From Paracoccaceae bacterium (GTDB lineage Bacteria; Pseudomonadota; Alphaproteobacteria; Rhodobacterales; Rhodobacteraceae): a stretch of 6,512 bases of DNA. The stretch is taken from the NCBI GenBank assembly GCA_020832725.1, contig JAFIEC010000133.1, forward strand, positions 1-6,512. Reading direction: 5' to 3'. The position numbers and the translations under genes were made by a program. Under the pieces are notes generated by a model. That model was not told the DNA's origin. It did not search any database and saw nothing but the letters and a program-made list of their open reading frames with translations. Position 1 is the stretch's first letter, and the number at the start of each line of letters is the position of its first letter. Below, one piece after another: positions 1-6,277 of this stretch.

Positions 1-97
<97 letters not shown>

Positions 98-838
98 GTG
101 TGGTGCTGCCGAGGGGCCTTTGCAGGCGGAGCCGGGCGCGACCCGGCCCTAGTGCTCGACCCGGCGCGACTGGGCCGGATGGCGCGGGTGAATGCCGATA
201 TCCTGGTGCGCTCGGCCCTGCTGGAGGCGGGCTTTGTCATCTTTGTCTTCACCGGTGCGCGCATGGGCGAGGTGACGCTCGCGGCCAATCAGATCCTCCT
301 GCAGTTTCTCAGCTTTACCGCCTACGGGCTTGATGGTTTTGCCTTTGCCGCCGAGGTTCTGGTGGGCAAGGCCTGGGGCGCGCGCGCGCTGGCGGCATTG
401 CGGCGCGGGGCATGGCTGGCCAGTCTGTGGGGTGCCGGGATCGTCGCGGGCTTTGCGCTGACGCTTGCGCTGGGCGGCGGTGCCATCATCGATCTGATGA
501 CCACCGCGCCCGATGTGCGCGAGGCCACACGCGCCTTTCTGCCCTGGCTGGTGGCGGCACCTCTGGTCGGGCTGGCGGCCTGGATGCTGGATGGCATCTT
601 CATCGGCGCGACCCGTACCCGCGACATGCGCAACATGATGGTGCTGTCCTTTGCCGCGTTCCTGACGGCGGTGGCGCTGCTGGTGCCGGTCTTCGGCAAC
701 CACGGGCTGTGGGGGGCGATGCTGCTCTTTCTCGGGGCACGGGCGATCACGCTGGCGCTGCGCTATCCGGCGCTGGAGGCAGAGTTGCGCGCGGTTGCGG
801 AATGTCGGGAGGAACGCCTCGCGGCAACCTCGCGTTAA
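98..838 (+). CDS. MATE family efflux transporter (DinF/NorM type), C-terminal part, 5' truncated
   Basis: This is an inner-membrane cation-coupled antiporter of the MATE family, which exports drugs or other organic cations. About 230 trustworthy residues remain, against roughly 430-460 for a full protein, so the first six or so helices are lost in the corrupted window end. The GTG at 98 is only where the readable frame begins and is not a real start. Hydrophobic segments lie near residues 36-53, 62-76, 108-133, 147-165, 181-199 and 202-221. Family-typical stretches are a GLDGF/AAE..VG.AWGAR segment at about 77-96 and DGIFIGATRTRDMRNMM at 165-181, which resemble the DinF-like branch. The first 15-20 residues (Cys/Arg/Gly-rich) are suspect. 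The stop is TAA at 836-838, and the FliG-like gene starts 7 nt later on the same strand, suggesting one transcript. The family call is firm; the substrate cannot be inferred. Confidence 0.9.
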   Translation: MWCCRGAFAGGAGRDPALVLDPARLGRMARVNADILVRSALLEAGFVIFVFTGARMGEVTLAANQILLQFLSFTAYGLDGFAFAAEVLVGKAWGARALAALRRGAWLASLWGAGIVAGFALTLALGGGAIIDLMTTAPDVREATRAFLPWLVAAPLVGLAAWMLDGIFIGATRTRDMRNMMVLSFAAFLTAVALLVPVFGNHGLWGAMLLFLGARAITLALRYPALEAELRAVAECREERLAATSR

Positions 839-845
839 GGCCGGG

Positions 846-1961
846 ATGGTTGACTGGCCCTCCAGTGACAGGCCGCCCAGGATGCAGGACAACAGCCCAT
901 TCCCCCCGGGGGCCGATGCAGGCCCCGTGCCGAACCCGCCATCCGCATTGCCCGCTGGCCATGCACAGGCGCGGCACGACCCGCCGCCGCTCGATTGCGC
1001 GGCCATCGTGCTTCGGTTGCTGCTCGACCGCGGGGCCGCGCCCGACATCAGCCATCTCGACCCGGCGTTGCAACTGCGCCTGCTGCAGCGGATGTCCCGC
1101 CTGCAGGAAATCGACGCCGCCACCCGCGATGCGGCCATCGCGCGGTTCCGCGCGGCGCTGGCGGATCTCGGCGCGGCCTTTCCGGGCGATCTGGATGCGC
1201 TGATCGCCGATCTGGGCCCCCGCATCAGCTCGGATGTCGCGCGCACCGCGCGACAGGCAGCAGCACGCGGGGCGACCGATCCATGGGCCCGCATCGCCGC
1301 GAGACCCGTTCCCGAAATCGCGGCCACCCTCGCGTCCGAGGCCCCGGCGATCGCGGCAATCGCGCTGTCCTGCCTGCCCGCGGGCCGCGCCGCCGAGGTG
1401 CTGGAGGCGATGACGCCACCCGCCGCAGCAGCCATCGCCCGCGCCTTCCCCTCCACCTCCGCCACCCCGCCCGAGGCGCTGGGCGCGGTGGGCGCGGCGG
1501 TGCTTGCCGCCCTCGACGCCCGCCCCCGCCGCGCGTTCGAGCGTGCGGCCACTGCCCGTATCGGTGCGGTGCTCAACGTCGCCGGATCGGAGCTGCGCAA
1601 CCACCTGATGGAACGGATCGAGGCCGACAGCGAGGAAATGGCCGCCGCCGTGCGCAAGGTGCTGTTCTCCTTCGCCGACATCCCCGACCGGCTCAGTCCG
1701 CGCGACGTCGCCCGCCTGGTCCGCGAGGTGGAGCAGCCGATCCTCGTGACCGCCCTTGCGGGTGCCGAAATGACCTGCCCCGATGCCGTGGCCTTTGTGC
1801 TGGGCGCGCTCTCCACCCGCCGGGCCGACCAGTTCCGCGAGGAGATCACAGATCTGGGCGTGGTCCCCCCCCGCAAGGCCGAAGAAGCCCAGCGCGTGGT
1901 GATTCAGGCCATCCGCACCCTCACCGATGCCGGAGAGATCGAGATGATCGAGCCGGAATAG
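846..1961 (+). CDS. FliG-like flagellar motor switch protein, divergent
   Basis: FliG sits on the cytoplasmic face of the flagellar MS ring, binds FliF and FliM, and meets the stator to create torque. From the ATG at 846 the protein has 371 residues. A Pro-rich, probably disordered leader (1-48) comes first, then a FliG_N-like helical region (about 49-140), a middle ARM domain (about 144-201) and FliG_C (about 250-365). The best anchors are LFSFADI at 273-279 (canonical MFxFEDL), ALAGAE at 303-308 (canonical ALKGA), TRRADQFREE at 324-333, and the closing AGEIEM. Oddities: the EHPQ motif that contacts FliM reads EAPA (165-168), the torque-linked Lys in ALKGA is Ala, and the Arg of GPVR is replaced by Pro, although the acidic pair is kept as EE (332-333). 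The start is uncertain. ATG 846 has AAGG five bases upstream and lies close behind the MATE stop; ATG 882 and TTG 795 are alternatives. No flagellar gene is adjacent. A role outside the motor is possible. Confidence 0.85.
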   Translation: MVDWPSSDRPPRMQDNSPFPPGADAGPVPNPPSALPAGHAQARHDPPPLDCAAIVLRLLLDRGAAPDISHLDPALQLRLLQRMSRLQEIDAATRDAAIARFRAALADLGAAFPGDLDALIADLGPRISSDVARTARQAAARGATDPWARIAARPVPEIAATLASEAPAIAAIALSCLPAGRAAEVLEAMTPPAAAAIARAFPSTSATPPEALGAVGAAVLAALDARPRRAFERAATARIGAVLNVAGSELRNHLMERIEADSEEMAAAVRKVLFSFADIPDRLSPRDVARLVREVEQPILVTALAGAEMTCPDAVAFVLGALSTRRADQFREEITDLGVVPPRKAEEAQRVVIQAIRTLTDAGEIEMIEPE

Positions 1962-1976
1962 CCCCGGCGCAGGGGC
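1961..1976. terminator. Small GC hairpin between convergent genes, possible terminator
   Basis: GCCCC (1961-1965) can pair with GGGGC (1972-1976) around a six-base loop, beginning at the last base of the FliG-like stop codon. It lies in the 44-bp gap between the converging FliG-like and lipocalin-like genes, where a bidirectional terminator would be expected. The stem is only 5 bp and no T-run follows on either strand, so it does not meet the usual intrinsic terminator pattern. It may be chance in GC-rich DNA, with termination being Rho-dependent. Confidence 0.25.
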
Positions 1977-2005
1977 CCCATGACGCGGTGCAGCCTGTCA
2001 CCTGG

Positions 2006-3073
2006 TCATTCGTAGCCGGTCATCTCCAGATAGCCCCGCCCGGCATGGCTGCCGGTGACGGCGATCGCCCCCTCCCAATAGGGAAAGAGCGTCGGCATCC
2101 AGCTTTGCGGATTGAGCGGCGTCGTCTCGATATCGAGGCCACGTGCAGGCAGCTGCAGACGCCAGCGCACCGGCACGGGGCGGCCGGCCACGTCGGCCTC
2201 CTCCAGCGGGGTCAGTCGCAGCGCGCCATCGGGCAGCGCCTCGGTCGCGCCATCGGGGCCGATCCAGGTGGCCGCAGTGAAGTCGGGCCCCTCCCGGTCG
2301 CGCAGGCGAAAGGCCATCAGGCGATCGCCCCCGTCGAAGACGATGCTGAACCAGTCCCAGCCATCCTGGGTCGGGGCCAGCGGCTGGCTGGACCATTCCC
2401 GGTCGAGCCAGCCCTGACCGGTCACGGCGATCTCGCGTCCTTCCAGGGTGATCGCGCCCGAGACGCGATAGAAGGGCTGGGAATAATAATAGCTCGCGTA
2501 TCCTCCGGGAGCCTTGACCGAAAAGCCCCCCTCCCCGTGAAACACCAGCGGGCCTTCGGCCGTCAGGTCGAGCGCATAGGCAAAGCCCGGCCCCGCCGCC
2601 GAAAGGTGCAGCGCCGACAGCGCATCCGCCCCGGCCTCTGCGTGGCTGATCATCGACCACTCGTCGATCCACGCCCGAAAGGGGCTGGTGCGCACGCCGG
2701 CCTGACCGACCCCCCCGCGCGCCAGCCGCTCGTCGTGGTAATGCGCGGTCGCGGTGCTGAGCGCGGCATGACCCATCCACAGCTGAGGATCGCCCCAGCC
2801 GGGGCCCGTCTCGGGGCGCATGGCAGAACGGAAGAGGGTCCACTGGATGCCATAGGCATTGCCCTCGGCATCCTCCAGCGTCGCGGTGACATACCACCAT
2901 TCGACCCGATATTCCGGGTGGGCCCCGTGATCGGCGGGGAAGTCGAAGTCCGGATCGGGGGCGGGCACGGCAAAGCCCTCCACCTCCAGCCCGAGGCCCG
3001 CAAAGCCCTGGGCGCTGGCGGGGCCGGACGCAAGGCTGGCCAATGCGGCCAGCGTGACGATCCACGCGCGCAT
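2006..3073 (-). CDS. Secreted lipocalin-like protein of the CrtC/AttH family (AttEFGH system component H)
   Basis: A 355-residue exported protein. Residues 1-21 form a Sec signal peptide: MRAW start, hydrophobic core of Ile, Val, Leu and Ala, and an ASA-type cleavage site before Gln22. The mature part carries the signatures of the AttH / carotenoid 1,2-hydratase-like double lipocalin fold. These are PADHGAHPEYRVEWWYVT (46-63), YYYSQPFYRVSG (195-206), GWLDREW (221-227), GWDWFSIVFDGGDRLMAFRLRD (positions 238-259, key GWDWFS and MAFRLRD), and a C-terminal YWEGAI..GSHAGRGYLEMTGYE pattern (332-355). Its ATG lies 1 nt after the permease stop, with AGGAG seven bases upstream inside the permease gene, so translation is coupled. 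Automated annotation may call it carotenoid hydratase. The ABC partner genes and absence of crt genes argue instead for a periplasmic or lipoprotein-like partner of a transporter, probably binding or modifying a hydrophobic molecule. The function is unproven. Confidence 0.9.
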   Translation of the reverse strand: MRAWIVTLAALASLASGPASAQGFAGLGLEVEGFAVPAPDPDFDFPADHGAHPEYRVEWWYVTATLEDAEGNAYGIQWTLFRSAMRPETGPGWGDPQLWMGHAALSTATAHYHDERLARGGVGQAGVRTSPFRAWIDEWSMISHAEAGADALSALHLSAAGPGFAYALDLTAEGPLVFHGEGGFSVKAPGGYASYYYSQPFYRVSGAITLEGREIAVTGQGWLDREWSSQPLAPTQDGWDWFSIVFDGGDRLMAFRLRDREGPDFTAATWIGPDGATEALPDGALRLTPLEEADVAGRPVPVRWRLQLPARGLDIETTPLNPQSWMPTLFPYWEGAIAVTGSHAGRGYLEMTGYE

Positions 3074-3074
3074 C

Positions 3075-5477
3075 CTATCGCTCCTGTGCAAAGAGCTTGA
3101 CCATCTCGGCGGGCGGTCGTCGGGCCAGCGCCCGCGCTGGCAGGGCCGCCGCAAGCGCCGCCGCCACCAGCGCAAGCGCCAGCAGCCGCGCCCATTCCCA
3201 GGGGAAGAACAACATCGGCAGCCGCCAGCCGAAGGCCTCGACATTGACGACAGCCAGCAGCACCCAGGCCAGCGCCAGCCCCGCAGGCAGGGCAAGCACC
3301 GCAGTAAGCGCCGCCAGCATCACCGCCCGTGCCAGCTCCATCCACGCGAGCCGCGCCCGCGTCACCCCCATGGCCCAGACCGGGGCCACCTGGGCCAGCC
3401 GCAGGCCCGACAGCGTGACCAGACTGGCCAGCAGCGCAAGACCCGCGACACCAAGGGTCAGCACATTGAGGGCGGCCGTCACCGCGAAGGTGCGCTCGAA
3501 CACCTCCAGCGAGAAACGCTTGACCGCTGTCTGGTCGATCATGGCACCCTCGGGCAGGCCGAATTCCCCGGCCAGCTCGGCCATCACCGGGCCGATACGC
3601 TCGGGCGGAACGCGCAACGCATGGCGCAGGCGCGGCACATCGGGATAGAGCGCAAGCAACAGGTCATTGGCGATCACCACCTGCCCGTCGGGATTGCCGT
3701 AATCGGCATAGACGCCCAGAACGAGTCCCTCCCACCCTCCGGGCAGGCGCAGCGTATCGCCCGGGCGCAGGGCGGCTCGGCGCGCCATCTGCTCGGAGAT
3801 CAGCCCGCCCTCTCCGGCGTCCAGCCTGTCCCACACACCGGGCAGCCCCTCGAGCATGGGCCAGGAAAGCCGATAGGTGGCATGGTCGATCACGCCGTAG
3901 ATGTCGGCGCGCTCTCCGGCGATCCGGGCCGGGACCGACCAGATCGGCAGGACCGCATCGACACGCGGAGCAAGGAAGGCGCGCAGGTCCTCGGCCTCTG
4001 CCTCGCTGCGGGCGGTGACATAGATTTCCGAGGCGAGGCGCTGATCCAGCCAGATGGTGAAGGCCGCACGAAAGCTGCCCACCATCGTGCCCACCCCCAC
4101 GTTGGCCGAAAGCGCCAGCATCAGCGCCATCAGCGCCAGCGACAGCCCCGGCACCTGCTGGCGTGCATCAGCCCAGAACCATTGCGCCAGCGGCCCGCCT
4201 GCGGCGCGCGCAAGGCCCGCCAGCACCAGCGACAGCCCCAGAGGCAGCACCAGCGCCGCCCCCAGCAGCAACGCCGCCAGCAACGCAAAGCCCGCGACCA
4301 GCCCCTGCCCCCACAGGGCAAGGCCGAAGGCCGCAAGCAGCAGGACCAGCCCGAGCGCCGCCTGCGCCCGGGCGGTGCCGTCACTGGCCATGGCCCAGGC
4401 ACGCGGGCGGGCGGGGGCAAGGATGGGCATGCGCGCGCTGCGCCACAGGCTGGTGCCTGCGGCGGCCAGCGCGCCCAGCATCGCCATGGCCAGCCCCGCC
4501 GCAGCCCAGCCCGGACGCAGGCTCAGCGCGCCGGCCACCTCGGCACCATAAAGCCCGCGCAGCGTCGCTGCCACATCGGGCAGGAGCGCGGCCGCCCCCC
4601 CATAGCCCAGCGCCACGCCCCCCGCCCCCGCCAGCAGCGCCAGCACCAGAAGCTCGGCCAGAAGGACAGTGGCAAGCGTGCGCGCGGGCAGACCCAGCGC
4701 GCGCAGGGTGCGCAGGGTCGGCCTGCGCTGCTCGAAGGCCAGCCCGATCGCGGCATGGACGATGAACAGCCCCACCGCGAAGGACAGAAAGCCGAAAGCC
4801 GTGAGGTTGAGATGGAAACTGTCGGTCAGCCGCGCCACCTCTCCACCGGGCTGCGGCTGCTGCGCGATCACGCCGGGGGCGATCTCGGACAGCGGGCGGC
4901 CGCCCTCTCCGCCCGGCCACAGCACCAGCCGCGAGATCCGCCCCTCCTGTCCCAGAAGGCGCTGTGCTGCGCCGATATCGGCGATGATGGTGCGCTCGGC
5001 CAGATCGGGCGCGGAATTCAGCGGCAGCGGGGCGGCATCGCCCAGCGCCGCGATCGTGGCGGGCGGCGCAAAGCCAAGGCCCTCGGGCGCAAGGAATCCC
5101 TCGATCCCGGTTGTGCCGATGGGCAGGGGCTGGGCTGCGGGCGGCGCGGTCAGGGGTTCGATGCCGATGATGCGCAGGCGCTGTCCGCCCGCCTCCAGCC
5201 TTCCCTCAAGCACCGGAGAGACCCGCCAGCCCGCACGGCGCAGATCGGCAAAGACGCCCTCGGGCAGGGTCTGGCCGCGTTCCGGCACAAGCTGGACCAG
5301 ACTGTCCTGGCCCAGAAGCGCCGCAGCGCGGTCATAGCTGGCCCGGGCCTCGGCATTGATCGCCTGAACCCCCGTCCACAGGGCCGTCGCCAGCGCCAGC
5401 CCCGCCAGCAGCATCGCCAGTTGCAGCGGATGCCGCCGCCAATGTGAGAGCAGGGCCGCCAGCGCCGCGCCGTGCAT
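3075..5477 (-). CDS. ABC transporter permease with two FtsX units (fused AttF-AttG type)
   Basis: An 800-residue inner-membrane permease of the MacB/LolC/FtsX type. It contains two tandem copies of the unit '1 TM, periplasmic domain, 3 TM'. Copy 1 has TM about 18-37, a periplasmic domain about 40-220, and FtsX helices about 224-246, 267-296 and 324-343, with the coupling motif EQRRPTLRTLRALG (249-262). Two extra hydrophobic segments (about 372-389 and 393-421) link to copy 2: TM about 441-463, periplasmic domain about 470-655, and FtsX helices about 661-690, 713-745 and 762-781. Such permeases usually do not pull substrate through the membrane. They pass ATPase motion to periplasmic partners. 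One chain with both halves can replace an AttF/AttG heterodimer. The start ATG (5477-5475) overlaps the ATPase stop by one base (TGATG), and the stop is 1 nt from the lipocalin-like gene. The partner ATPase is the upstream gene. The substrate cannot be read from sequence. Confidence 0.92.
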   Translation of the reverse strand: MHGAALAALLSHWRRHPLQLAMLLAGLALATALWTGVQAINAEARASYDRAAALLGQDSLVQLVPERGQTLPEGVFADLRRAGWRVSPVLEGRLEAGGQRLRIIGIEPLTAPPAAQPLPIGTTGIEGFLAPEGLGFAPPATIAALGDAAPLPLNSAPDLAERTIIADIGAAQRLLGQEGRISRLVLWPGGEGGRPLSEIAPGVIAQQPQPGGEVARLTDSFHLNLTAFGFLSFAVGLFIVHAAIGLAFEQRRPTLRTLRALGLPARTLATVLLAELLVLALLAGAGGVALGYGGAAALLPDVAATLRGLYGAEVAGALSLRPGWAAAGLAMAMLGALAAAGTSLWRSARMPILAPARPRAWAMASDGTARAQAALGLVLLLAAFGLALWGQGLVAGFALLAALLLGAALVLPLGLSLVLAGLARAAGGPLAQWFWADARQQVPGLSLALMALMLALSANVGVGTMVGSFRAAFTIWLDQRLASEIYVTARSEAEAEDLRAFLAPRVDAVLPIWSVPARIAGERADIYGVIDHATYRLSWPMLEGLPGVWDRLDAGEGGLISEQMARRAALRPGDTLRLPGGWEGLVLGVYADYGNPDGQVVIANDLLLALYPDVPRLRHALRVPPERIGPVMAELAGEFGLPEGAMIDQTAVKRFSLEVFERTFAVTAALNVLTLGVAGLALLASLVTLSGLRLAQVAPVWAMGVTRARLAWMELARAVMLAALTAVLALPAGLALAWVLLAVVNVEAFGWRLPMLFFPWEWARLLALALVAAALAAALPARALARRPPAEMVKLFAQER
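3081..3085 (-). promoter_or_regulatory. Ribosome binding site of the lipocalin-like gene
   Basis: AGGAG on the minus strand lies seven bases upstream of the ATG at 3073 and within the last codons of the permease gene. It fixes the start of the secreted protein and excludes the much longer in-frame extension to 3295, whose sequence is Arg/Cys/Trp-rich and antisense-like. The placement predicts coupled translation of permease and partner protein. Confidence 0.8.
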
Positions 5478-6133
5478 CAGCCCGCCACCCCGCTGCGCAG
5501 ATGCAGCCGCGCACCCAGCCGGGCAGCAAGGCGCGGCGAATGCGTGACCATCAGCAGCGCCGCCCCCGTCTCGGCCACAAGCTCCAGCATCAGGTCGAGC
5601 ACCTGATCACCCGTAACCTCGTCGAGATTGCCGGTAGGCTCGTCGGCCAGCACCAGCCGGGGCCGGGCCGCCAGCGCCCGACCGATGGCGACGCGCTGCT
5701 GCTGGCCCCCCGAAAGCTCTTCGGGATAGCGCGCACCCAGCCCCTCCAGCCCCAGCCTGCGCGACATCAGCGCCGCAAAGGCCGGATCGTGCCGCCCGGA
5801 CAGGCGGGCCTGAAAGGCGATGTTGGCATCCACATCGAGCGAGGGGATCAGGTTGAACTGCTGAAAGACAAGCCCCACACCCTCGCGCCGCAGCCGGGCC
5901 CGGGCAGGATCGTCCAGCGCCGCAAGCTCGGCGCCATCGAAGGCGATGCGCCCGGAATCAGCCGTCTCCAGCCCCGCGGCGAGGTGGAGAAGCGTGCTCT
6001 TGCCGCTGCCCGACTCGCCGGTCAGCGCCATCGTCCGGCCCGCCTCCAGCACCAGCGAGACACCGCGCAGCACCGGCACGGCGGCCGCGCCTGTGCCAAA
6101 GCTCTTGTGAACATTCTCCATGGCCAGAAGCAT
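5477..6133 (-). CDS. ABC transporter ATP-binding protein, LolD/MacB type (AttE-like)
   Basis: The cytoplasmic ATPase that powers the permease next to it. From the ATG at 6133 it has 218 residues, normal for this group. All motifs are intact: Walker A GESGSGKST (39-47), Q-loop in VFQQFNL (90-96), signature LSGGQQQR (140-147), Walker B LVLADEPTGNLD (160-171) with catalytic Glu165, and the H-loop in VTHS (His198). The FQQFNLIPSLDV segment and DEPTGNLD are typical of the MacB/LolD/FtsE branch, matching an FtsX-type permease. The start was chosen because GGGAG lies seven bases upstream of 6133. ATG 6160 has no good ribosome site, and ATG 6121 would leave only two residues before the ENVHKSF strand. 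It is the first gene of the minus-strand operon. Its stop overlaps the permease start by one base. Confidence 0.95.
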   Translation of the reverse strand: MLLAMENVHKSFGTGAAAVPVLRGVSLVLEAGRTMALTGESGSGKSTLLHLAAGLETADSGRIAFDGAELAALDDPARARLRREGVGLVFQQFNLIPSLDVDANIAFQARLSGRHDPAFAALMSRRLGLEGLGARYPEELSGGQQQRVAIGRALAARPRLVLADEPTGNLDEVTGDQVLDLMLELVAETGAALLMVTHSPRLAARLGARLHLRSGVAG

Positions 6134-6140
6134 GGCCGAT

Positions 6141-6145
6141 CTCCC
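6141..6145 (-). promoter_or_regulatory. Ribosome binding site of the ABC ATPase gene
   Basis: GGGAG on the minus strand is spaced seven bases from the ATG at 6133. It supports that start over the upstream ATG at 6160 and the downstream one at 6121. Confidence 0.65.
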
Positions 6146-6191
6146 GCTGACAGCGCGCATCTAGCACGTCTGCGACGCCCCGACACCCGGG

Positions 6192-6220
6192 CGCGCGGCC
6201 GCATCCCGCGCGGGCCTTTT
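6192..6220 (+). other. GC hairpin followed by TTTT in the divergent intergenic region
   Basis: CGCGCGG (6192-6198) pairs perfectly with CCGCGCG (6206-6212) around a seven-base loop, and GGCCTTTT follows at 6213-6220. Read on the + strand this resembles a short intrinsic terminator or attenuator upstream of fhs. The T-run is short and separated from the stem by four bases, and GC-rich DNA makes such stems by chance. The position 57 bases before the fhs ATG would suit a leader structure only if transcription starts before about 6192. Confidence 0.3.
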
Positions 6221-6263
6221 CTCCGGCGTGGCAATGGGCCACAAGGGGCGGACAAGAAGGACC

Positions 6264-6270
6264 GGGGAGG
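6264..6270 (+). promoter_or_regulatory. Ribosome binding site of fhs
   Basis: GGGGAGG ends seven bases before the ATG at 6278. It is a strong Shine-Dalgarno match and marks the start of the formate-tetrahydrofolate ligase reading frame. Confidence 0.85.
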
Positions 6271-6277
6271 GGCCGCC

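Larger units (their letters stand above)
6134..6277. promoter_or_regulatory. Divergent intergenic region between the ABC operon and fhs
   Basis: This 144-bp gap must hold the promoters for the leftward ABC operon and the rightward fhs gene. I see no convincing -35/-10 pair on either strand, which is common in GC-rich alphaproteobacteria. It contains a 7-bp GC hairpin (arms 6192-6198 and 6206-6212) followed by GGCCTTTTC, and the fhs ribosome site near its right end. No riboswitch fold was recognised. Confidence 0.55.

Noticed and set aside
149..1876. 575-residue open frame on the - strand opposite the MATE and FliG-like genes
   Set aside because: The sequence is low-complexity Ala/Ser/Arg then Gln/Arg/His, spans two clearly real + strand genes, and shows no family resemblance.
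2006..3073. Calling the lipocalin-like protein a carotenoid 1,2-hydratase (CrtC)
   Set aside because: The fold family fits, but no other carotenoid gene is present and the gene is translationally coupled to an ABC transporter, so the AttH-type reading is better supported.
995..3100. 701-residue + strand open frame crossing the convergent junction
   Set aside because: It overlaps the FliG-like gene out of frame and the lipocalin-like gene on the opposite strand. It is Arg/Pro/Gly-rich and lacks any domain.
3074..3295. Upstream in-frame extension of the lipocalin-like protein
   Set aside because: The extra 74 residues are Arg/Trp/Cys-rich, lie within the permease gene, and would bury the clear signal peptide. 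The AGGAG before ATG 3073 fixes the start.
3054..5447. 797-residue open frame on the + strand opposite the permease
   Set aside because: It mirrors the permease over its whole length, is dominated by Gln, His, Arg, Pro and Gly, has no recognisable domain or hydrophobic segment, and is the expected antisense shadow of a GC-rich gene lacking stops.
6205..6214. Perfect 10-bp palindrome CCCGCGCGGG as an operator
   Set aside because: It overlaps the hairpin described above and such GC palindromes arise easily at this base composition. No second copy or known operator was recognised.
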